NCBI GenBank assembly: GCA_947650285.1
Contig: CANTFL010000455.1
Location: 62,001-126,000 of the forward strand
Direction: 5' to 3'
Origin: Hyaloperonospora brassicae
Lineage: Eukaryota > Oomycota > Peronosporomycetes > Peronosporales > Peronosporaceae
Length of the DNA: 64,000 nucleotides
Under the pieces are notes generated by a model, which saw only the letters and a list, made by a program, of their open reading frames with translations, did not search any database and had not been told where the DNA came from. The position numbers and the translations under genes are program-made. This document shows, one piece after another, positions 34,738 to 44,379 of the stretch. The number at the start of each line of letters is the position of its first letter. Positions within the stretch are counted from its first letter, which is position 1.

Positions 34738-37017
34738 CTACTCTTCGTCCGACGACAGGTTAAAGTCGCCCACTTGATCGGCCGCGTCGACTGCAGCGAC
34801 TGACTGGCGGAACTCCTTGAGGGACATTTGCTTCACCTTGGCCACCGCGTCCTGGTCCACGGACGTACTACCCATCTTGCTGCCCCGCTGCTTTGTCGAC
34901 CTCTTCTTCTTCTTGTTCCCGTCGTCCTTGTGGCCATCATGTCCATTTGACGCCTCACTGTCCTTCTGCTTGGTCTTCAGCGCCCCAGCCGAAGCGTCCA
35001 GCTTGCGCTGCAATTCCATCGCGTCCTTCTCAAGCAACTCCTTCACGGCCGCCTCACGCTCTGCACGCATGAAATCATCCAGCAGGTCCGTGTCTTTCGG
35101 ACACAGCTCCAGACCGCTACGCTTGGAGCGGATCCACTCGGCACGTCGCTTGATGCTGTCGCTCAGACCACGCGCCTGCGCTTTCCACTTGGGAATCGCA
35201 CATGCGTGCATGAACTTGTTCAGCGCAAGTTGCAGCGGCACTGCGAGCTCAGGGAACCCCACGTTGAACTTGTATACGTCACACTCGCGCTGCAGCAGCT
35301 CAAACAGACGCACAATGACCTGGTCGTGCACACGCTTCGCATCCAGTGCCGTCTTTGACAGCTTCACGCAGAGCTCCAAGTCCACGTCAGTTGTGACACT
35401 GCTTCCCTTTGCACTCTTGGCTCCCTTTTTGCTACCGCTGGTCTTGTACGACGACCGGAACGGCTCCAGCTGCAGCACCGATAGCAGAGCTGGACTTGTG
35501 GGAATAAACGAGTTGGTGGCCAACGCGAGCTGCTGCAGAAGCTTCACGCAGTGGAAGCGCAGGGGAATGAAACGCAATGTGCTTGACAGCCGCACGATCG
35601 CAAGCAGAAGCTGACTCACGGGGTATACCAGCGCTCGAAGCTGGTTCTCGGCAGGGTACGCGCACAGCACGGCGGTCCACACACGCAGCTGGTTGAAGAA
35701 CTGCCAGTTCAGGACAGCTTTGAACGAGTCCGGGCCAGGCGAGGTGATCGTCTTGCGCACAGCAATTGCCAGCTCACGGATATACACGAAAGCGTGCTGG
35801 TACGAGCTGCTCAGGTCTAAGCCGAACAGCTCGACCACACAATTGCCCATCAGGATATGGTGAGGGAGGGTCGACTCGTTCACAAACTTGGTGTTGCGCA
35901 TATACGTCACGTAGATGCCCTTCAGACAGAGCTCCAAGAATGGGAACGGCACCGCCAAAGCCAAGTCGCGAATGCGGACAAAGGCCAGCATGCACACGTT
36001 GGCGTTCAGCGACTTTGCCCACAGCTTCAGCAGAGCTTTCAGCAATCTTCGCGAGGTCTTGGGACACGGGACCACGAACGGGGTGTAGTGCACCAACTGA
36101 CGCAACACAAAGGTCTGAATGTCCTGGTCTGTCGTCTGCTCGAGCAGGTAGCACGCACAGCTGAAGAACCGACGGATCACCAGCGCGTGTTTCTTCCATT
36201 TCTTGTCGTCCAGCTTCAATGCAGCGCCTTGCTCAGATGAAGAGGAAGACTCGAGCGCCGTCAATGCGACCAACGTCTCGTGTGTTTTGCTAAACACATT
36301 CACCATCAGACGGTTGTACACCGCGCTGCTCTGGACGTCAAACTTGATGTCACTCTCCTTGCTCACATCTGCCGCATCACTAGAGCGACACGCGTCGTTA
36401 AACATCTTCATCAAGCGACGGAGACCCATGGCAGACTTGGTCTCGAAGCATTCCCGCTCCACCTTTTGCAGCACATCCATCGTCAACACAACACGACCAT
36501 CAGTCTGCTCCACCTGATCGTCATCGTCTTCCTTGTCGACTTCCGCTTCCACGTCCTCGTTTTCCTCCTCAACGTCGTCACCACCAAACGACGCGCCCGT
36601 CATGTAAAGCGGGTTTAGAGCGCTCTCGTCTTCCTCTTCACTACTGCTATCGCTGCCATCAGAGCCCACGTCGTCGTCGTCTTTCTCCTCTCGGGTCTTC
36701 CCCACTGAGCTCTTGCTCCTCGACTCACTCGCGCTGTCGTCATTGTCGTCGTCCGACTGTGAAAAGTCAAAGTTCAGGAAATCGTCCACGTCCATCTCGT
36801 TCATCATATCGGACTCGTCCCCTGTCTGAGCACTGCCACTGCTCTCGGCCACTGGTTGCTGCGGCTTCTTCTTGCTGGGCGCGTCACTGTTGCGTTCAAA
36901 GCGCTTGCGCTTCTTGTCCTTCATGGCCTGGAACTTCTTCTTCACATTGCGCTGCTTTATCTTCTGGCTCAACAGCCCCTTGTTCACGAACTTGATCTTC
37001 TTCTTCTGCGCGCCCAT
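34738..37017 (-). CDS. NOC2: Nucleolar complex protein 2 (NOC2 family)
   Basis: One uninterrupted frame of 759 aa. The N-terminus is very basic (QKKKIKFVNKG; KKKFQAMKDKKRKRFER), as expected for nucleolar targeting. It is followed by long acidic stretches and then the Noc2 helical-repeat domain: 'FPFLELCLKGIYVTYMRNTKFV', 'LPHHILMGNCVVELFGLD', 'FFNQLRVWTAVLCAYP' and 'LRFIPLRFHCVKLLQQLA'. The C-terminus has a Lys-rich segment and ends in acidic DLSSDEE-type sequence. Noc2 pairs with Noc1 and Noc3 to move pre-60S ribosomal particles out of the nucleolus. The length agrees with the family. ATG 37017 is followed at once by the conserved basic start. Confidence 0.93.
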   Translation of the reverse strand: MGAQKKKIKFVNKGLLSQKIKQRNVKKKFQAMKDKKRKRFERNSDAPSKKKPQQPVAESSGSAQTGDESDMMNEMDVDDFLNFDFSQSDDDNDDSASESRSKSSVGKTREEKDDDDVGSDGSDSSSEEEDESALNPLYMTGASFGGDDVEEENEDVEAEVDKEDDDDQVEQTDGRVVLTMDVLQKVERECFETKSAMGLRRLMKMFNDACRSSDAADVSKESDIKFDVQSSAVYNRLMVNVFSKTHETLVALTALESSSSSEQGAALKLDDKKWKKHALVIRRFFSCACYLLEQTTDQDIQTFVLRQLVHYTPFVVPCPKTSRRLLKALLKLWAKSLNANVCMLAFVRIRDLALAVPFPFLELCLKGIYVTYMRNTKFVNESTLPHHILMGNCVVELFGLDLSSSYQHAFVYIRELAIAVRKTITSPGPDSFKAVLNWQFFNQLRVWTAVLCAYPAENQLRALVYPVSQLLLAIVRLSSTLRFIPLRFHCVKLLQQLALATNSFIPTSPALLSVLQLEPFRSSYKTSGSKKGAKSAKGSSVTTDVDLELCVKLSKTALDAKRVHDQVIVRLFELLQRECDVYKFNVGFPELAVPLQLALNKFMHACAIPKWKAQARGLSDSIKRRAEWIRSKRSGLELCPKDTDLLDDFMRAEREAAVKELLEKDAMELQRKLDASAGALKTKQKDSEASNGHDGHKDDGNKKKKRSTKQRGSKMGSTSVDQDAVAKVKQMSLKEFRQSVAAVDAADQVGDFNLSSDEE

Positions 37018-39370
37018 CGCGGACGGAGACGGGAACGCGGTCGGAAGCGCAACAAGTTAGTGGTCGAGCACGACTTGTGCGACTTGATTTGGCTGGCTAC
37101 GCGACGGTGGTACTGTTTTCGTGGTACACTGCGTGGTGCACACGAAAAGCAGCCACCCCACCCCTCCGGCAGTGGATGCGTTTCATTTGGTCAGCCGAAC
37201 TTACATCAAGTCGTCGCCTGCGCGTTTCAGATTGCAGCGTGATATAGTATACAGTATTGTTGTAAAGGTGGTGAAACTCGCGTTGAGACTCGCTCAGCGC
37301 CGGCACAAATAGCTTTTATGGCTGTTTGCAGGCCGTATACAAGTCATGTACGCCCTCATAGAGTACGCCGTGTGTGCATTATATGACACCAGAGGGCACT
37401 ACGAGCCTCACTCAGCGACCACAAAAAGCATTTGCGGTGATCACTTTGCTGCTCGACGGGTTCAGTTTCTGCCAAGTTGACTGCTTCTTCCGTCGCACAG
37501 TACTGCATGTCAACAAACAGATAAGCGCCAGCCACTCGTTGTCTTTGTTGCCAGAGGCGACGTGTAGTGCAATTCGACTTCTATGTCGGACTATGGTCGT
37601 CACACAGTGGCGGCCACATCTTCCGCGCCGTTCCTTTGCCTTACGACGACTTCGCGAACTCGAAGCCCATCTTTCGCGGCATCGACTGTGTGTAATGAAT
37701 GTAGAGAAGAGGAACGTCGGAATGATGCTTTCTGGACGGACATTCGGACTGGGAACGGCTGGCAGACAAGATGTGCGCCTGTTCGAAGTTGTGGTCTCGA
37801 CGGACTGTCTGTAATGTGGACAGCCGACGCCGCGGGCGAGCCGATCTGCATTTCGCGCCGATGGAGTTCCGCGCGGGAAGAGCGTGTGACATCTGCTGAA
37901 TAACGTCCATGAAGCACAAGACAGCTGAAGCCTATCGCGATGGCCTCGGCCGGGCAACGGAAGGGTCACTGGGCTAGAGAGCCTGGTCTGCGAGTGTCGC
38001 CACTCGATCGCAAGTCCACATCATCCAACTGGTGCAGCGCGTCGACCACAAGTGCACCGGATGGACGAAAGGATTCCTAAACCACACCGAACTCAGTCAG
38101 TTCGACTATCGTGGGCGATGCAGTGACTATCAGTCCCCGAGGAAGTCGGTGTACGTGTCCGTACCACCTGTAGATCCGTTTTCCCCCGTTCACGTACCCC
38201 GCAAGACCTCAAGAAACAACAGCAACAGCAACAGCACATGCAGCGTCTGCCAGTGACGACGACGTGTTTTTCGCGACGGGTAAACCTGGTTGGACATTGA
38301 AGATCCGACGCCCCATGTGGATGCAGCCGGGTAGAAGCGTAGCCGCTGGAGTTCAAGTGCGCACGCAGCCATACTCTTGCACGATTTGCTGGAAAGCGGA
38401 ACCGGCAGCACGCAATCGTTCTGCTGCTGTCGGAGCTGCCGATCGGGCTGCTGTTCGTCGAAAGCCTCTCGATGAGCTCGTGGTTCTGTCGTGGCCACGA
38501 CCAGCACAATGCGTGCGGTGGAGATCGAGCCGGCGTCACGCAATCGAGATGTGACGATGGACAGGCAGTGGGCCCGAAGTGCAGCGAGCGCTAAGTCGCC
38601 AACGGCATATCGACAATGGACGGTAGGTGTAGCATGGCCCACGTCTCCCACGAGCAAGCGCAGAAACATTCGGTGCCGTTCATTCTTCCGCAAAGGTATG
38701 TGACCCCCTCGTGATTATGGCATTCAAGGGCGCCGTGCTGACCTCAATGACGCATTGGCGTCCAGCGTCTCGGTCGGGTCCACTGATTCTGTAGAGCGGG
38801 TTCACAAGTCCGTCATCTCGTGTCGATAGACTACCGAACGCATGAGGCACTCCGTCTCGAGCCATCCAGTCGTTCCCACATCCTACGTGCTGCCAAAACG
38901 CGGCATGCTTTGGCAGAATGGACATTGGTTAGCAGGCATTTGTCGATCCAAGCAAAACCAACGCCTGGCTGCAGGCAGCTCTGCAAATGAGGATCCGTGT
39001 GCATTGTGACGCGGGTGTTCGCAGCTGCTGTAGAGCTGTAGAGGTGTGTCTGGTTGCAAGCTGCATGCGATCGACCTGAGTAAACTCATAGCTACGCAAT
39101 AGCGCACCATCCAGCAGCGAGTGGATCGGTCGTCACTCCTCTGGATCGCAATCTGCTCTACATGCTGTGCAGCAACACGCCTACCTGTACGACGAGCGTA
39201 GTGGCACCAGGTATCCCTTACCACGGCACGCAATTGTTGCTCACGCTCACTGCCGAGACGACACATACACACGACAGGTGAGCGGTCTGCTTGACCCTCC
39301 CATCCACGCAATTTCACACAAAATGGAAAAAACTGCATTGAATAAATACCAAGTGCCGTAGTCATCCCGT
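37018..39370. other. Long region with broken protein-like frames
   Basis: No intact gene was found over 2.35 kb. On the minus strand, frames at 37412-37969, 37600-37917, 38190-38693 and 38680-38925 read like fragments of one protein (for example 'AVHITDSPSRPQLRTGAHLV'), interrupted by stops and frame changes that GT/AG introns do not obviously repair. This may be a decayed gene or a gene with many introns; no family was recognised. Confidence 0.35.
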
Positions 39371-40588
39371 TTAGTATCGAAGCCACGGATGGTCCAGCGC
39401 TTCAGAAGCCGTGAGCCGCGCCGACGGATCGAGCACCAGCACGCGCTGCACAAAGTCAATCGCCAGCGGACTCACGCCGTGCCAGTACCGCCTGGGAAAC
39501 GTGAGCTTGTACAGCATCTGGATCGACTGGTTGGGTCGGAGCTGCGTCGTGGCTGGAAACGGCAGTCGGCCACACAGCAGCAAGTACGCCAAGACGCCAA
39601 AGGACCACATGTCCACTGACGCATTGTACGGCTGCCGCAGCAAAATCTCGGGCGCCAAGTAGCCGCCTGTTCCGAGAAACGACGACGACGTCGCGCCTTC
39701 TTTCAGCACCTTGGCAAACCCAAAGTCGATAATCTTTATGTTCAGTGGCACGTCCGGCACCGCCTTCTGTCTCCGACGGGTAGCCGACACGGCCAGCAGC
39801 ATATTCTCCGGCTTCAAGTCCCGATGCACAACTCCTCGCTCGTGCATGTGCTGGATCGCCGACAGGAGGCTGCGAGCAACGTGCACGGCTTCGGCTTCCG
39901 CAAAGCGTCCCTTCTGCACGATCGCATCAAAGAGCTCGCCGCCTTCCAGCAGCTCCATCACAAGAATCAGAAACTCGTCGTCTTCGAACGATTGCACCAA
40001 CTTGGCAATGTGCGGGTGATTGACCCGCTGCAAGACGTTCACTTCCCGGCGCAGCTGCGTCGCGACTTCCAGGCGCTTGCGCTTCGACGACGCCAGTCGC
40101 TTCTTCTCAATGATTTTGCACGCAAAGCGGCGATTGTCCGTCGTGCGCACGCACTTGTAACACGTCGACGTCGTGCCTTTGCCCGCCACGCCTTCAAGGA
40201 GGTACTGGGGCGGCAAGAGCGCTCGGAAGCCCGAGAGCGACGCGTGGATGTGTATGGGGAGCACGGGACTCACCACGTGCGACGGCGAGTCCGACACGAA
40301 CGACGACTCGGACGTAGTCGCGGCTTCGGACGTCACGGAACTGGCAGCTCGCGTCGTGAAGCGCGTTGCAACGTCCTGTGCGCTCGAGTGCGTCCGCGAC
40401 GCCTTCTTCGCTGCGTTAACGACGCGGCAGTTTGTCTGCTGCGGCGGCGGCTGCTGCTTGCGCTGCTTGTGCTGGTGGTAGTTGTGGTTGTGGTTGTGGC
40501 TGTGCAGCTGCAGCTGCTGCTGCCGCTCGTGCGGGAGGTCCATCGCGTGGCCGACCAGGAAGCAGCTCTTGAGGATGGCGGCGCCCAT
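39371..40588 (-). CDS. CAMK-group serine/threonine kinase, possibly N-acylated
   Basis: 405 aa from ATG 40588 (the frame extends further but without ATG). The N-terminus MGAAILKSC matches a myristoylation site at Gly2 with a nearby Cys that could be palmitoylated. A His/Gln-rich and Ser-rich linker follows. The kinase domain has a glycine loop GVAGKGTTS (133-141), catalytic Lys158 (ACK), HRDLKPEN (255-262), DFG (288-290) and APE (312-314), and ends just after subdomain XI. All catalytic residues are present. The DFGFAK and 'TGGYLAPEIL' segments are typical of calcium/calmodulin-dependent and CDPK-like kinases; no EF-hands or clear calmodulin-binding tail remain, as the protein stops 20-30 residues after the domain. 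Confidence 0.88.
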   Translation of the reverse strand: MGAAILKSCFLVGHAMDLPHERQQQLQLHSHNHNHNYHQHKQRKQQPPPQQTNCRVVNAAKKASRTHSSAQDVATRFTTRAASSVTSEAATTSESSFVSDSPSHVVSPVLPIHIHASLSGFRALLPPQYLLEGVAGKGTTSTCYKCVRTTDNRRFACKIIEKKRLASSKRKRLEVATQLRREVNVLQRVNHPHIAKLVQSFEDDEFLILVMELLEGGELFDAIVQKGRFAEAEAVHVARSLLSAIQHMHERGVVHRDLKPENMLLAVSATRRRQKAVPDVPLNIKIIDFGFAKVLKEGATSSSFLGTGGYLAPEILLRQPYNASVDMWSFGVLAYLLLCGRLPFPATTQLRPNQSIQMLYKLTFPRRYWHGVSPLAIDFVQRVLVLDPSARLTASEALDHPWLRY

Positions 40589-42835
40589 GACGCCGGCGGT
40601 CTGTCGGTCTTTCTCTGACGAGGGCAATTGGGAAATGAGCAGCTATTTTAGCGATAGGGCTGCGACGAGGACGGCCTCTTGTCGTCGTTGTGAGGGGTGC
40701 GGCTAGATTTGAATCGACTAGATTCGACGAAGTGAGGAACGATCGATCCTTTGATGGCTCGTGGGTGGGTGGATGATTGGTGGGTGGATGATTGGTGGGT
40801 CGAACGGAGCGAGGGCGGGATGAGCGAGATCGATGATGGTGCCTGGCTGTTTTTTCGAGTCAGGGAAGAGAGCGAGCTCCTTGTTTACGATATTATTCGA
40901 TGGCAGGGGGTGAGAACGTTGTGGTGGTGGTGGAAGATTCCACCTTGAAGTACGAGGCGATGGATATCGAACGACTTAGCACTATTAAGGGGCCGACGAG
41001 TCAGCGGGAGCTGGTGTGACAACGACGTCACGACAGGGAATCGATGCAGTGTCCTGATCGTCGAGGTAGACATCTCACATCGGCGACAATGGCGGCGACG
41101 GTCCGCAGTGCACGAGACCGTTTCGCTTGCTGCCACCACGACGAACGTGACAGCGGCTGACCGAGTGGTGCCGTTTATCCGACAAACGATGAGAACGTTC
41201 GGGAGGTTTCACGGCGCTTGACGTGTCACGAAAGGTGCCGGGCGACATCGTATTTGCATCCCAAAGCCGTTGCTGCCTCGGGTGACGTAGACAGGTCGTC
41301 CGTCCGTCCGTCCGTCCGTCTCCTGTGGTCAGAAGGTTTCGACGGGCAACTCCGCGACGGGCCATTATGAAACAGGTGGTTCATATTGCCAGAATTGGCG
41401 TCATGCACAGCTGGATCACAGCGGGAGAGGACAGGTCATTGATTGACAGACATTCGGTGGGTGCCCCCTTCACGAATAGCCCACTTTAGGCCCACTTTAT
41501 TGCGGATCAGGTCGACGGGGTCGGACCGAACCTTGCTTGCCTTATTCGAGGTCTGGGAATGTGTTGAAAACATGGACAAGAGCCTTTTCTGTAAAGCGAT
41601 ATTTGTGGCACTATAAGCTATGCGCGAATATGCATTGTGCACCGTAGCATCCGAATGAAAGGTACAAAATGCCGAACTCGATCGTAATGCAACGCTGTAC
41701 AGTTCTGTCTGATCGGGCACGTGTCGATACCTGAATCTGCGATTTTTCTCGTGGACATCCGGTGACCCTATGTGCTTGGAATGTTGCTCAGGGAGGATAA
41801 AAAAGTACGGACGAGTGTCGCATCAATCAGTCAAACTTGCTTCGCAGGCCGAGTGTTTCGCGGCAAGCCGTAATGCCCCATCGCTGACAATCTGGACGAC
41901 CAGTTCTGTCAGTGGCCCTGCTCCAGGCGCTTGCTCAGTGCTTCCTGTCAATGTATGGAAATGATGCGAGGCCGTGCTAATTTGCCTTGTACAGAATGCG
42001 TTGGATGCAACATAGAGGTCTATAAACCTATAAACTCTTTGCTATCCTCGCACAGCCCGTTTTGCCATGTCAACACGGTACACAACGTGTCAGGTAACTA
42101 GCGCGAGACTCGACGCAAAGACACAGCAGACGCGAGGAGCTGCTATAAGCGAATACCTCCCGGACAAGACCCGTCGCTAATGTTCAGACTTCTTAACGAC
42201 GATAGGAATCGTTGCAGTAAGTTTCTAAGCCTCATTTTTGCCACCAGGTGAACGCTTGTCAAGTACCCAAGATAGCACACGATTTCATGGCCGCCAGCGC
42301 ACGTGCAACAAACACGGGTCTTTACAAACAGTAGTGAGGTTGCTCATTTTACCGCCATGGCTTCGACGATGCTAGCTGACAATACACCACGCGCAAAATG
42401 AACCTCGCGCTTGATCGATATAAAGAGGAGAGCTGCATGTTGCTTGGCATGCTTTGATCGATTCCACTTGGGCTGCGAAAGGAGTGACGATACCACAGGG
42501 CACACGCTTTGCTGTGCTATCCTCACGTAATCAACTTCGAATCTTCGGTTTGTTGCGGAGCCGCCACATCGGTGAAACGTCCTACGCCCGAACACCATTG
42601 TGGCAAGGCGCTACTCATTCGTTTCATGACGTGCAATCAGTAGATTGCCGTCGGACATTTGACGGCAATGGGTGTAGGCAATTCGACGAAGAAATAGACA
42701 AAACAAGCATTCACTTTACGAAGCGTAACAGGTCGATCCCCCATCACATGACAATGACGTTCGCAAATGTCAATGCGATTTTAATTTATTCAGCGAAAAG
42801 TGTTCTTGCATACAGAACGGTAAAGCTGATAAACA
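40589..42835. other. Gene-free border between gene-dense and repeat-rich DNA
   Basis: 2.2 kb without a recognisable gene. It holds a GGTGGGTGGATGATT-type repeat (40761-40801) and a CCGT microsatellite (41298-41320). Short frames on both strands lack domain-like sequence. Confidence 0.45.
40761..40801. repeat. 15-bp tandem repeat, about 2.7 units
   Basis: GGTGGGTGGATGATT is repeated in direct succession about 180 bp upstream of the kinase ATG. Confidence 0.85.
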
Positions 42836-42852
42836 TGTAACGGGCTGCCCCG

Positions 42853-43224
42853 TTACAGCTCGTGCGAAGGAGCACGAGCTGATCGCGGTGATGAGGAAAC
42901 ATACTCATCATCAGATTCGTCATCACTGCCGAACAGACTGTGTTGCAACTCACAAGTCCGTTCGTTTGGCAGTGGCCTTGGCGAATACTGAGGCGTCGCC
43001 GGCGATCGAGACGCCTCTGCAACATTGCCCGAGTCAGACACTTCTGACTCGCCAGAGTAGATGACCTCAATGTCGGGGTCATCATGCACACGCGGTGCTG
43101 TACCGCGTGCACCTGCAGCACCTCTTGCTGCAGGCGAAGCAGGAGCAGCAGACGACGAAAAGTCTGCCGCAGATGCTGGCACAGGCACAGACTCTGTGTG
43201 CCTCGAGTCACCCCGCATAGACAT
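42853..43224 (-). CDS. Acidic Ser/Pro/Ala-rich ORF inside the TGTAACGGGG element
   Basis: 123 aa starting MSMRGDSRHTES, rich in Ala, Ser, Pro and Asp/Glu, with an acidic patch GSDDESDDEY near the end. The TAA stop is made by the terminal TGTAACGGGG palindrome, so the frame was probably longer before truncation. The composition fits the N-terminal disordered part of an element-encoded protein (gag-like), but no domain can be named. Confidence 0.4.
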   Translation of the reverse strand: MSMRGDSRHTESVPVPASAADFSSSAAPASPAARGAAGARGTAPRVHDDPDIEVIYSGESEVSDSGNVAEASRSPATPQYSPRPLPNERTCELQHSLFGSDDESDDEYVSSSPRSARAPSHEL

Positions 43225-43287
43225 GTTAACTATGCGTTGTCAAACGGAAAGTGAATAGAACGGACCCAACAAGTGCTCGCGGTCCCA

Positions 43288-43743
43288 ATGGTGGCCAACG
43301 GGTGGCCACCATATTTTCGATAGTCACATGGTGACTATCAGTTAAGGGGGGTGATGTAACGGGGCAGCCCGTTACATGGAATTGTCACTTTAAAGAAACA
43401 ATGACAATAAAGAATATTAAGTTGAATATTCTTTAAACAATATCACCGATAGTGGTGATATTGGTGAGGCGACCAAAGAGTCTGTTCATTGGTTGATATC
43501 TTGATGATATCAACCCACCAATCGCCGCAAGACGCGCGCAATGAGTGGTGACGAGACGTCACCATACACTCAGTTATATTAGCATAATAAAGTTAAGTCA
43601 AACAGAGAGACAGTAGCAAAAAGACTTAATTATATTAATATAACAGTTTTACTTTTTCACTATCTACGCTTCCTCGTTTGCCTCGTGTACGTCTGTCGGG
43701 GCACCCGAAACCCTTGCGTTAAGTTCACGCAAGGGTGTGCCCC
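43288..43743. repeat. Array of consecutive hairpin-forming palindromes
   Basis: Perfect inverted repeats with short loops follow one another: 43288-43312 (stem 10, loop 5), 43319-43339 (9, 3), 43355-43376 (9, 4), 43408-43435 (11, 6), 43439-43462 (9, 6), 43491-43515 (10, 5), 43546-43564 (8, 3), 43573-43644 (outer 9, inner 7) and 43698-43743 (nested stems 7 and 9). The set spans the LTR-like segment and about 70 bp beside it. Confidence 0.9.
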
Positions 43744-43749
43744 GTTACA

Positions 43750-44379
43750 TAGATACTGGAACGAATGTTTGGTTGCTTACCGTGTTCATGCCGAACGACT
43801 GATAAATGTGTCATTTTATGATGTATTTTGCTAAGAGTAAATGGTAGCTATCCAGGAGGTAACGACACTAAGGACACTTTCCCTTTTGCATCTGATTGTA
43901 TGTCCTCTGGTAACGCATAGATTCCAATAGCATATGTTGCAAATTCAGATATAAGGGCAGTACTATCCCCTTTGTCGATCTTCTTGCCCAGGTGTATGCG
44001 TCCGGCGCGTCTCTCGAGCGCTAGTGCTCGGCACATCAGGGACTTGCAGTTAGGAGAAGATCTACATGCGTCGGCACGCGAAGAGCCGATTGCTGAGATG
44101 TAGGCCCCACATGATTACTCTGGAGCTCGACGACGTGGCCGATAGCAGATCTTCCAGTGCTCTATGTTCTTCACGTTACTGGCGAAGGCTCGACGTGTGC
44201 CACGGTCTGACTGGTCTTGTGTCGAGAACGCTATAAGATGGGTCTTTTTAGGTCACCCCGTCTCGTGTCGCCCTGCGGTGGTTTTTTTCCCGTATGTTTG
44301 GTCTTGCTTCTGGTGACTATCGGATTCGAAGCTAGCTTGTTTCTTAGTGCCGCCGCCTTGCCCAGAAACTTGTCAACGA
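43750..44379. other. Spacer between element and effector
   Basis: A 62-codon minus-strand frame at 43848-44036 (ending VSLVSLPPG) reads like the end of a protein but cannot be tied to a start or a family. A plus-strand frame from 44238 begins with a hydrophobic signal-peptide-like stretch and runs antisense into the effector 3' end. Neither is annotated as a gene. Confidence 0.35.

Larger units (their letters stand above)
42836..43749 (-). mobile_element. Truncated TGTAACGGGG-ended repeat element (LTR-like)
   Basis: A 395-bp segment (43355-43749) starts TGTAACGGGG and ends CCCCGTTACA, as an LTR with extended inverted ends would. A second copy of its terminal palindrome, in reverse order, lies at 42836-42857. 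Between them on the minus strand is a 123-codon frame. The simplest reading is a minus-strand retroelement with one LTR, the start of its coding part and then a deletion to the terminal 22 bp of the other LTR. Flanks (AAACA and TAGAT) show no target duplication. A non-autonomous DNA element is an alternative. Confidence 0.55.

Noticed and set aside
34817..35614. 265-codon plus-strand frame in NOC2
   Set aside because: Antisense shadow of the intact NOC2 gene.
41436..41720. 94-codon minus-strand frame in the gene-free border
   Set aside because: No domain and low-complexity flanks; it may be part of an old repeat, but nothing supports a gene.
43288..43743. CRISPR-like array
   Set aside because: The units are palindromes of different sequence without a constant repeat, and the host is a eukaryote.
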